The notes below the pieces were generated by a model, which did no database searches, was not told the origin of the DNA, and worked only from the letters and a program-made list of their open reading frames with translations. Below are positions 1-7,577 of a stretch of DNA of 8,442 nt, piece by piece. Origin of the DNA: JACCVG01 sp034664165 (lineage in GTDB: Bacteria > Actinomycetota > Thermoleophilia > Solirubrobacterales > Thermoleophilaceae); contig JAXDIE010000149.1 in NCBI GenBank assembly GCA_034664165.1, forward strand, positions 1 through 8,442, given 5' to 3'. A program made the translations under genes and the position numbers. Within the stretch, counting starts at the first letter, position 1. The number at the start of each line of letters is the position of its first letter.

Positions 1-126
1 AAGACGCAGACGATCATGGCCAACCGCTTCGCCATGAAGCGCGATCTGTTCATGTACCCGTACTCCTCCAAGCAGGCCGAGCGCCTCGGCAAGATGCTGA
101 AGATGGTCTACGGGCGCGGCGCCTAG
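1..126 (+). CDS. 3' end of an unrecognised protein (partial)
   Basis: An open frame enters from the left edge and ends at TAG 124-126, giving 41 residues. The translated tail is basic and rich in Met, Lys and Tyr (for example RDLFMYPYSSKQAERLG near its middle) and ends in YGRGA. There is no signal peptide, membrane segment or motif in this fragment that identifies a family, so no function is proposed. It is treated as coding because the frame is open to the window edge, third codon positions are strongly G/C, and a good intrinsic terminator follows 26 bases after the stop. The start lies outside the window. Confidence 0.6.
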   Translation, partial: KTQTIMANRFAMKRDLFMYPYSSKQAERLGKMLKMVYGRGA

Positions 127-152
127 CGCCGGCAAGACAAGCGACGTGGAGA

Positions 153-179
153 GGGCCCGGCACCACGCCGGGCCCTTTT
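153..179 (+). terminator. Intrinsic terminator after the partial first gene
   Basis: A perfect 9-bp stem GGGCCCGGC (153-161) pairs with GCCGGGCCC (167-175) around the 5-base loop ACCAC, followed directly by TTTT (176-179). It ends the transcript of the upstream partial gene and separates it from the beta-helix gene. The same 9-bp stem recurs in the hairpin at 2065-2092. Confidence 0.85.
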
Positions 180-241
180 CTTGCGGGCTGAGGCCGTTTG
201 CTCACCTGGGTGCCGGGTAGGTCTTTGTTTCCCCCGATTTG

Positions 242-246
242 AGGAG
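242..246 (+). promoter_or_regulatory. Ribosome binding site of the beta-helix gene
   Basis: AGGAG lies 5 bases before ATG 252 and supports that start. The promoter in 180-241 is not clear: there is a TTGCTC at 198-203 and a TAGGTC at 218-223, but their 14-base spacing is too short for a convincing pair. Confidence 0.7.
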
Positions 247-251
247 AACGG

Positions 252-2030
252 ATGATTCCGTTGCACCGGGTCCGGACCGGACTCGCTCTGGCAGCTGCAT
301 TTCTTGCGCTGCCCGCAAGCGCGAGCGCGGCGACCCTGACTGTGAATGACGACAGCACAGGCACAGGGACCTGCGCGTCGACGACCTTGCATTCGCTGCA
401 GGCCGGGATCGATGCCGCCACGAACGGCGACACGATCAACGTCTGCGCGGGTACCTACAACGCGGCCGGCGGCGCTCCCGCGGCCAACGTCGGCAAGAAG
501 CTGACGATCAACGGCGCCCAGGCCGGTGTCGACGCACGGTCCGCGCGCAGCGGTGCCGAGTCGGTCGTGAACGACGCCGATGGCGGCTTCCTCCTCGCGG
601 GTGGCTCCGATGGCTCGACGGTCGACGGCTTCACCGTCCAGGGCGTGACGACCGGCACGGGTGCCGGCATTGCAATGCCGGCCGGGAACGACGATCGCAT
701 CCTGAACAACATCGTCACCCTCAACACGATCGGCATCTCGGTGAACTCCGATGGCCCCAAGGACACGGTCATTCGCCAGAACCGGATCACCAACAACAAC
801 GAGCCGGGTGCATCCGCCGGCAGCGGCATCTATGGCGATGCAGGTGTCGACTCCGTGCTGATCGACAAGAACGTGTTCACCCAGCAGACCAATGCCGCGG
901 TCATCTTCGTGGGACCGGGCAACAGCGATGTCGGCATAACCGGCAACTCGCTCGGCGACTCGCTGGTCTACCTGCAGAACTCGAAGGACGTGGATATCGC
1001 CAGGAACATCAACGCGGCGCCGCAGTTCCACGCGGTGCAGCTTGATGGCGGAAACAGCAACGTCGACATCCACAACAACGGGTTCACCGCCAACAACGAT
1101 GGGTGGTCTGCCATCCGGGTCAGCGACAGCTCGGCCCAGGGTGACAACTCCGACGTGTCGATCCGCAGCAACGCGCTGACCGGGCCGACCGGTGGTACGG
1201 GCGCATTCGGCATCAACGTGAGTGCCTATGAGGGGCAGCTCCATGCCGCCTACAACAGCATCACCGGCTTCGTCGCCGGTGGCATCAACAACAGCGATGC
1301 CAACGACACGATCGATGCCCGCAACAACTGGTTCGGCTGCAATGACGGCCCGGGCCAGACCGGTTGCGACACGGTGACGGGGTCGGACGCGAGCGACGTG
1401 GACGTCACGCCGTTCCTGGTTCTCGGCGTGAGCGCCAGCCCCGCGACGATCAAGGCCGGGGGCGAGAGCTCCACCGTTTCGGCGGACCTCCTGCACAACT
1501 CGGCCGGCCGTGAGGTCGATCCCGATTTCCCGAATGGCGTGAGCGTTGCGTTCACGACCACGCTCGGGACCCTGGGGGCGGCCACCGCAACGACCAAGGA
1601 CGGAGTCGCCTCGGCCACGCTGACCTCGGGCGCGGCGACGGGCACGGCGACCGTGGCGGCAAAGCTGAACTCCGCGACTGTGACCACTCCGGTCACGATC
1701 TCGGCAGCCAGCGCACCGCCCGCGGCCTTCAAGCTGGACCTGACCGGCAAGGGTGAGCAGAAGCCGGCCAAGCTCAAGGCGACCGCCACATGCAGCGAGG
1801 CCTGCTCGGTCGCGCTTCAGGCGTCCGGTAAGGCCAAGGGTGGCGCCCGGTTCCAGTCGAGGGTCTCGAAGGACACCTTGACCGCCGGGCAGTCCAAGGT
1901 CATTCCGCTGAGCTTCAAGAAGAAGCAGCTCAAGGCGGCGGAGTCGGCGAAGAAGCTCAAGATCAAGGGCGCGGCCAACGCGAGCGGCAACCGCAGCTCC
2001 AACGCGTCGCTGCGAGTGACGGTCAAGTAG
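252..2030 (+). CDS. Secreted right-handed parallel beta-helix protein with Ig-like domain
   Basis: This 592-residue protein is probably exported. Residues 1-26 form a signal peptide with a basic start, a Leu/Ala core and an ASA cleavage site before A27. Residues 27-390 show the pattern of a right-handed parallel beta-helix: an opening like 'TLHSLQAGIDAATNGDTINV' typical of pectate-lyase-fold proteins, then many short rungs with Asn-rich turns (such as ILNNIV, IRQNRITNNN, IHNNGF, IRSNAL). It closes with an NNWFG...GPG motif at 358-368, common at the end of such helices. Residues 391-484 resemble a bacterial Ig-like (Big1/invasin-type) domain. Residues 492-592 form a lysine-rich C-terminal domain with a Cys pair (C514, C518). 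Other Cys pairs are C41/C65 and C363/C372. No lyase catalytic residues can be assigned, so a surface, polysaccharide-binding or adhesive role is only a guess. ATG 252 follows AGGAG, and the gene stands alone between two terminators. Confidence 0.9.
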   Translation: MIPLHRVRTGLALAAAFLALPASASAATLTVNDDSTGTGTCASTTLHSLQAGIDAATNGDTINVCAGTYNAAGGAPAANVGKKLTINGAQAGVDARSARSGAESVVNDADGGFLLAGGSDGSTVDGFTVQGVTTGTGAGIAMPAGNDDRILNNIVTLNTIGISVNSDGPKDTVIRQNRITNNNEPGASAGSGIYGDAGVDSVLIDKNVFTQQTNAAVIFVGPGNSDVGITGNSLGDSLVYLQNSKDVDIARNINAAPQFHAVQLDGGNSNVDIHNNGFTANNDGWSAIRVSDSSAQGDNSDVSIRSNALTGPTGGTGAFGINVSAYEGQLHAAYNSITGFVAGGINNSDANDTIDARNNWFGCNDGPGQTGCDTVTGSDASDVDVTPFLVLGVSASPATIKAGGESSTVSADLLHNSAGREVDPDFPNGVSVAFTTTLGTLGAATATTKDGVASATLTSGAATGTATVAAKLNSATVTTPVTISAASAPPAAFKLDLTGKGEQKPAKLKATATCSEACSVALQASGKAKGGARFQSRVSKDTLTAGQSKVIPLSFKKKQLKAAESAKKLKIKGAANASGNRSSNASLRVTVK

Positions 2031-2057
2031 CGGCCTGCGAGTCAGGTCAAGTAGCGG
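2011..2057 (+). repeat. Imperfect tandem duplication across the stop codon
   Basis: The last 20 bases of the beta-helix gene plus three more (2011-2033) are repeated at 2036-2057 with about one substitution and one deletion. Both copies start TGCGAGT and end GGTCAAGTAGCGG. The second TAG (2052-2054) is in frame with the real stop (2028-2030), so readthrough would add only seven residues before stopping again. It looks like a short decayed tandem duplication. Confidence 0.75.
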
Positions 2058-2064
2058 AGTAAAT

Positions 2065-2092
2065 GAAGGGCCCGGCAAACGCCGGGCCCTTC
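2065..2092. terminator. Hairpin terminator between convergent genes
   Basis: GAAGGGCCCGGC (2065-2076) and GCCGGGCCCTTC (2081-2092) form a perfect 12-bp stem with loop AAAC. It lies 34 bases past the beta-helix stop and 27 bases past the fadB stop on the other strand, so it can end both transcripts. Neither side has a long T tract: the plus side runs GTCATTGC and the minus side ATTTACTC. The U run normally expected is therefore replaced by the CUUC end of the stem, or termination relies on stem strength. Confidence 0.8.
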
Positions 2093-2119
2093 GTCATTGC
2101 TGCCGTTTCGTGAACGGAC

Positions 2120-4309
<2,190 letters not shown>

Positions 4310-4310
4310 G

Positions 4311-5528
4311 TCAGAGGGCCTCCACGATCGTCGCGATGCCCATGCCGCCACCCACGCAGAGGGTGCACAGGCCGTACTTGCCACCGGTCCGGTGGAGCTC
4401 GTCGATGATCGTGCCGAGGATCATCGCGCCGGTTGCGCCGAGCGGATGTCCCATGGCGATCGCGCCGCCGTTCACGTTGACCTTGTTGATGTCCACGTCG
4501 AGATCACGCACCAGGCGCAGCGCCACGGCGGCGAAGGCCTCGTTGATCTCGATCAGGTCCATGTCCTCGGCCTTCAGGCCTGCCTTCTCGAGAGCCTTCC
4601 TCGAGGCGGGGGCGGGGCCGGTGAGCATGATCGTCGGGTCGGCTCCGGAGAGGGCCGTGGCGACGATGCGCGCACGCGGAGTCATCTCGTAGCGCTCGGC
4701 CATCTTCTCGTTGCCGATCGTGACCAGCGCGGCGCCATCGACGATCCCGGAGCTGTTGCCGGCGTGATGGACGTGGTCGATCTTCTCGATCCAGTGGTAC
4801 TTCTGGAGCGCGACGGCGTCGAAGCCGCCCATCTCGCCCATTGCCTCGAAGGACGCAGGCAGCTTGCCAAGGCCCTCCTTGGTGGTCTCGGGGCGGATGA
4901 ACTCGTCGCGGTCGAGAACAACCTCGTCGTTGATGTCCTTCACGGGGACGATCGAGTTCTCGAAGCGCCCTTCCTCCCAGGCCTTGGCGGCCAGCTTCTG
5001 CGAGCGCAGCGCGAACTCATCAACGTCGTCGCGGTTCCAGCCCTCGACTGTCGCGATCAGGTCGGCACTGATGCCCTGGGGGACGAAGTTCGTGTTGAAG
5101 TTCGTCTCGGGATCCATTGCCCAGGCGCCGCCGTCGGAGCCCATCGGGATCCGGGACATCGACTCGACGCCGCCGGCGAACACCAGGTCCTCCCAGCCGG
5201 AGGCGACCTTCTGCGCGGCCAGGTTCACGGCTTCGAGGCCGGAGGCGCAGTAGCGGTTGACCTGGACGCCCGCGACCGTGTCCGGCAGGCCGGACTTGAT
5301 GGCCGCGACCTTGGCGATGTCGCCGCCCTGGTCGCCGATGGGAGAGACGCAGCCGAGGACGACGTCGTCGACGGCATTTGGGTCAAGCTTGTGCTGGCGG
5401 CCGAGGCTCTCGTGGATCAGTCCCACCACGAGATCGACCGGCTTGGTCGTATGGAGCGACCCGTTGCTCTTGCCCTTGCCGCGGGGCGTGCGGATCGCGT
5501 CGAAGACGAGTGGTTCGGTTGCGGTCAT
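4311..5528 (-). CDS. fadA: FadA: acetyl-CoA C-acyltransferase (thiolase)
   Basis: A 405-residue thiolase, probably the beta subunit that partners FadB. It cleaves 3-ketoacyl-CoA with CoA, giving acetyl-CoA and a shortened acyl-CoA. All key residues are present: nucleophile C94 in NRYCASG, the HHAGNSSGIVDGAA stretch (254-267), N329-E330 in NEAFA, H361 in GGAIAMGHPLGATG, and the second catalytic C391 in CVGGGMG. Length is normal for the family, and the sequence strongly resembles mycobacterial FadA from memory. The frame stays open 35 codons upstream to 5633, but that extension crosses the promoter region and has no homology-like sequence. ATG 5528, with GGAGG 11 bases before it, is the better start. 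It is the first gene of a fadA-fadB operon divergent from a TetR regulator. Confidence 0.96.
   Translation of the reverse strand: MTATEPLVFDAIRTPRGKGKSNGSLHTTKPVDLVVGLIHESLGRQHKLDPNAVDDVVLGCVSPIGDQGGDIAKVAAIKSGLPDTVAGVQVNRYCASGLEAVNLAAQKVASGWEDLVFAGGVESMSRIPMGSDGGAWAMDPETNFNTNFVPQGISADLIATVEGWNRDDVDEFALRSQKLAAKAWEEGRFENSIVPVKDINDEVVLDRDEFIRPETTKEGLGKLPASFEAMGEMGGFDAVALQKYHWIEKIDHVHHAGNSSGIVDGAALVTIGNEKMAERYEMTPRARIVATALSGADPTIMLTGPAPASRKALEKAGLKAEDMDLIEINEAFAAVALRLVRDLDVDINKVNVNGGAIAMGHPLGATGAMILGTIIDELHRTGGKYGLCTLCVGGGMGIATIVEAL
4319..4323 (-). promoter_or_regulatory. Ribosome binding site of fadB inside the end of fadA
   Basis: On the minus strand GGAGG lies 9 bases before the fadB ATG (4309-4307), within the last codons of fadA. 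Ribosomes finishing fadA stop at TGA 4313-4311, one base from the fadB start. This fixes the fadB start and suggests coupled, near-equal synthesis of the two subunits. Confidence 0.8.
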
Positions 5529-5539
5529 CTGAAGGAATT

Positions 5540-5544
5540 CCTCC
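5540..5544 (-). promoter_or_regulatory. Ribosome binding site of fadA
   Basis: On the minus strand GGAGG lies 11 bases before ATG 5528. The spacing is somewhat long, but it is the only good Shine-Dalgarno sequence near the start of thiolase homology. Confidence 0.65.
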
Positions 5545-5565
5545 GAGGTTGTCAGCGCATTTGAA

Positions 5566-5587
5566 GGGGCCGGCAGCAGCCGGTCCC
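5566..5587 (-). other. GC-rich hairpin in the predicted fadA 5' leader
   Basis: On the minus strand GGGACCGGC and GCCGGCCCC pair around the loop TGCT, with a single A/C mismatch. It would begin about 5 bases from the predicted fadA transcription start and end 37 bases before the ATG. It could be a 5' stabilising hairpin or a leader control element. The minus side lacks a U run, so it is not an obvious attenuator. Confidence 0.4.
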
Positions 5588-5599
5588 GGTGAACGGAAC

Positions 5600-5628
5600 A
5601 TTGTAGAGCACAAACATTCATTCGTGAA
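5600..5628 (-). promoter_or_regulatory. Predicted fadAB promoter
   Basis: Read on the minus strand, TTCACG (5628-5623) and TACAAT (5605-5600) are separated by 17 bases. The -10 matches TATAAT at 5 of 6 positions and the -35 matches TTGACA at 4 of 6. Transcription would start near 5593, leaving a leader of about 65 bases before fadA ATG 5528. The -35 lies inside the palindrome at 5615-5630. Confidence 0.55.
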
Positions 5629-5630
5629 CG
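5615..5630. promoter_or_regulatory. Candidate TetR operator
   Basis: CATTCATTCGTGAACG is an imperfect palindrome: TTCA and TGAA arms around a 4-base centre, with outer C/G bases also matching. It covers the fadA -35 box and sits about 14-29 bases upstream of the tetR -10 element. A dimer bound here could block both divergent promoters, as is usual for TetR regulators that face their target operon. Binding is inferred from position only. Confidence 0.45.
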
Positions 5631-5643
5631 CACGTATTTGGGC

Positions 5644-5649
5644 TAGGCT
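5644..5649 (+). promoter_or_regulatory. Predicted tetR -10 element
   Basis: TAGGCT fits the actinobacterial -10 pattern TANNNT and lies 9 bases before ATG 5659. There is no Shine-Dalgarno sequence ahead of that ATG, so the transcript is probably leaderless or nearly so. No convincing -35 is seen. Confidence 0.45.
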
Positions 5650-5658
5650 GTTTCCCGG

Positions 5659-6276
5659 ATGCCCAACGGAGCACAGACAGCGAGCCCTCCCCGCCGCAGC
5701 CAGGCCGAGCGGAGCGCAACGACCCGCCAGGCCCTCCTCGACGCGGCCATCGAGTGCCTGATCGAGCACGGCTACTCGCGTACCACCACCGCGATGGTGG
5801 CCGAGCGGGCGGGAGTCTCCCGCGGCGCCCACCTTCACCACTTCCAGACGCGCAACGCGCTCGTGGCCGGCGTCGTCGAGCACCTGGTCCAGCGGCGTTC
5901 CGAGCAGCTGCTCGAATTGGCGGGCGACCTCCCGCCCGGCCGGGCCGGTGTGGAGCGGGCGCTGGACCTGATCTGGGAGGGGTACGACAACCCGCTCTGG
6001 CAGGCCGCGATGGATCTTTGGACCGATGCCCGCACCGACCCGGAGCTACGGGCGATCCTGGTGCCGATCGAGCGCGAGCTCGACAGGGAGACGGCCAAGG
6101 TTGCCGCGCGCCTGATGCCGCCCTCGGCGGACAAGGAGCAGTTCGCGCGTGCGGTCGAGCTGACGATGGCGACGATGCGCGGCCTGGCACTGCTCGACAC
6201 GCTCCATCCCGGTAAGGGGCGGAGTGCGAAGCAGTGGCCTTCCTGCAGGGCCCAGCTCGTCGAGCTGTTCCCCTGA
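5659..6276 (+). CDS. TetR-family transcriptional regulator
   Basis: A 205-residue DNA-binding protein of normal TetR length. The N-terminal helix-turn-helix domain spans about residues 20-66: RQALLDAAIECLIEHGYSRT, then TAMVAERAGVSRGAHLHHF, the recognition region, with the usual Tyr replaced by His in the HLHHF motif. Residues 75-205 form the helical ligand-binding and dimerisation domain, with no pattern that names the ligand. The gene is divergent from fadAB, with 130 bases between their starts, and a palindrome there covers the fadA -35. It is therefore probably a local repressor of fadAB and of itself, sensing an acyl-CoA or fatty acid (inference from context). ATG 5659 lacks a Shine-Dalgarno sequence and is chosen from the -10 position and the domain start. 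The lipase gene follows within 24-42 bases on the same strand. Confidence 0.92.
   Translation: MPNGAQTASPPRRSQAERSATTRQALLDAAIECLIEHGYSRTTTAMVAERAGVSRGAHLHHFQTRNALVAGVVEHLVQRRSEQLLELAGDLPPGRAGVERALDLIWEGYDNPLWQAAMDLWTDARTDPELRAILVPIERELDRETAKVAARLMPPSADKEQFARAVELTMATMRGLALLDTLHPGKGRSAKQWPSCRAQLVELFP
6253..6267. repeat. Perfect inverted repeat at the end of tetR
   Basis: CAGCTCGTCGAGCTG has 7-bp arms around one central base. It lies in the last codons of tetR (encoding QLVEL) and is centred about 41 bases before the predicted lipase transcription start. It could be an operator for the lipase promoter or a by-product of GC-rich codons. Confidence 0.35.
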
Positions 6277-6287
6277 GTTCCCGGTGC

Positions 6288-6293
6288 TACCGT
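6288..6293 (+). promoter_or_regulatory. Predicted lipase -10 element
   Basis: TACCGT fits TANNNT and ends 7 bases before ATG 6301, so transcription would start at or next to that codon. This suggests the lipase has its own promoter even though it closely follows tetR. No clear -35 is present. Confidence 0.45.
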
Positions 6294-6303
6294 CCGAAGC
6301 ATG

Positions 6304-6310
6304 AGGGGGG
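6304..6310 (+). promoter_or_regulatory. Ribosome binding site favouring the second lipase start
   Basis: AGGGGGG lies 8 bases before ATG 6319, in the best position for a Shine-Dalgarno sequence. The upstream in-frame ATG 6301 has no such site and would be used only on a leaderless transcript. Confidence 0.55.
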
Positions 6311-6318
6311 CAGTCCTG

Positions 6319-7353
6319 ATGCGTCGGCGCCGGGCCGCGATCGCTTGCTTGGCGCTCGCGATGATTGCCGTGGTCCCTGCTGCGGCCTTCGCCAAGGACC
6401 CGTTCGCGCCGCTCGACCGCCGAGGCCCCGCCCTGACGGTTCCCAAGGCCAAGATGCGCGCGGCGCTGGAGTGCCAGGACAGTGTGCGCAACGCCAAGGT
6501 CGAGCCGGTTCTGCTCAACCCGGCCACCGGCGTCACGCCCGACGAGAACTACTCGTGGAATTGGGAGCCCGAGCTGACGCTGATGGGAATTCCCTGGTGC
6601 GCCTACCACGCCCCGAGCCACACGCTCGAGGACATCACGATCTCCGGCGAGTACCTGGTTTTCGGGATCAGGAGGATGTACCGGCTGGCGGGCCGCCCGA
6701 TCGCGGTGATGGGCCACAGCCAGGGCGGCATGTCCATGCGCTGGCCGCTGCGCTTCTGGCCAAGCACGCGCCGGATGGTGCACGACGTGATCGGCTTCGC
6801 CGGCTCCAACCACGGCTCCGACGGAGTGGGCTGTAGCACGACGTGCCCGGCGTCCGTCTGGCAGCAGGGAAGAACGTCGAACTTCATAGCGGCCCTGAAC
6901 AGCCGCGCCGAGACCTTCAAGGGCATCGACTACACAAACATCTACTCGCACACCGATGAGGTGGTCACGCCGAACGCCGATGACACCGGCAGCTCCTCCC
7001 TTCACACCGGGCGCGGCCGGATCACCAACGTCGCAACCCAGGACTTGTGCCCGTTGGATGTGCGCGAGCACCTGCTGATCGGGACGATCGATCCCGTAGC
7101 CCACGCGCTGGCCGTCGATGCCCTGACGCACGATGGCCCTGCCGACAAGGGCCGAATCCCGGGGTCGATATGTGGCGAGCTGCTCCCGCCGGGTGTCGAT
7201 CCGACCTCGGCCAACATGTACTTGCAGCTGCTCAGTGCCCAGCCCGGGCTGGCGGCGGTCCCCGTCGGAGGGGTCAACTTCGTTGGCGTGAAGGAGATCC
7301 CGGCCGAGCCCGAGCTGCCCTGTTACGTCTACGCTGACTGTCGCAAGCGATGA
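6319..7353 (+). CDS. Secreted CALB-like lipase (alpha/beta hydrolase)
   Basis: This 344-residue exported esterase or lipase would hydrolyse acylglycerols or other esters outside the membrane. Residues 1-25 form a signal peptide: four arginines, an Ala/Leu/Ile core and an AFA cleavage site before K26. The mature part follows Candida antarctica lipase B (CALB). S134 lies in GHSQGG, D213 in TDEVVTP (CALB has TDEIVQP) and H251 in REHLLIG. SVWQQ (179-183) is also shared. Cysteines C52/C94 and C244/C285 have spacings of 42 and 41, against 42 and 42 for two CALB disulfides; C172/C176 and C335/C341 are further possible pairs. ATG 6319 is preferred for its AGGGGGG site; ATG 6301 would add six residues and suits a leaderless start. 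It follows tetR and overlaps the zinc-ribbon gene by 4 bases. Substrate and chain length cannot be read from the sequence. Confidence 0.9.
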   Translation: MRRRRAAIACLALAMIAVVPAAAFAKDPFAPLDRRGPALTVPKAKMRAALECQDSVRNAKVEPVLLNPATGVTPDENYSWNWEPELTLMGIPWCAYHAPSHTLEDITISGEYLVFGIRRMYRLAGRPIAVMGHSQGGMSMRWPLRFWPSTRRMVHDVIGFAGSNHGSDGVGCSTTCPASVWQQGRTSNFIAALNSRAETFKGIDYTNIYSHTDEVVTPNADDTGSSSLHTGRGRITNVATQDLCPLDVREHLLIGTIDPVAHALAVDALTHDGPADKGRIPGSICGELLPPGVDPTSANMYLQLLSAQPGLAAVPVGGVNFVGVKEIPAEPELPCYVYADCRKR

Positions 7354-7577
7354 GCCCGATCTTCGACTTCCACTGCGAGTCCTGCGGCCATGGCTTCGAG
7401 GAGCTGGTCTCCTCGCCGGCCGCGACCCCGCCGTGCCCGGACTGCGCGTCGGAGCAGACCTCGCGCCTGCTCCCAAATCGTGTGGCGATCGGTGGAGGCC
7501 GCGAGAAGATGCCGGCGGCGGCGTTCTCGTCCGCCGGTGGCGGTGGCTGCTGCGGCGGGGCCTGTCACGGCCACTGA
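7350..7577 (+). CDS. FmdB-type zinc-ribbon protein
   Basis: A 75-residue small protein. Its N-terminal part is the FmdB/CxxC_CxxC_SSSS zinc ribbon: MSPIFDFHCESCGHGFEEL with C9 and C12, then CPDC with C29 and C32, followed by the usual SEQTSRLLP segment. Four cysteines should bind one zinc. Residues 43-75 are a flexible Gly/Ala-rich tail ending in CCGGACHGH, which adds C67, C68, C72, H73 and H75 and could bind a second metal. Members are called putative regulatory proteins, but their role is not settled. There is no signal peptide, so it should stay in the cytoplasm. Its ATG overlaps the lipase stop (ATGA at 7350-7353), so its translation is probably coupled to that of the secreted lipase. Confidence 0.88.
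   Translation: MSPIFDFHCESCGHGFEELVSSPAATPPCPDCASEQTSRLLPNRVAIGGGREKMPAAAFSSAGGGGCCGGACHGH

Noticed and set aside
123..2078. 651-codon open frame on the minus strand opposite the beta-helix gene
   Set aside because: It is Arg/Gly/Val-rich without domain pattern, runs through the terminator regions and lies opposite a gene with a clear signal peptide and fold. It is a shadow frame of GC-rich coding DNA.
4310..4384. 25-codon upstream extension of fadB
   Set aside because: It would lie inside the fadA coding sequence. Family similarity and the GGAGG site both point to ATG 4309.
5589..5595. GTGAACG repeated near the fadA promoter as a possible direct-repeat operator
   Set aside because: The 7-mer also occurs, in one or other orientation, inside several coding regions of the window (for example 567-573 and within fadA and fadB), so it is not specific to regulatory DNA.
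5529..5633. 35-codon upstream extension of fadA
   Set aside because: It spans the predicted promoter and operator, has no thiolase-like sequence, and a better-placed start exists at 5528.
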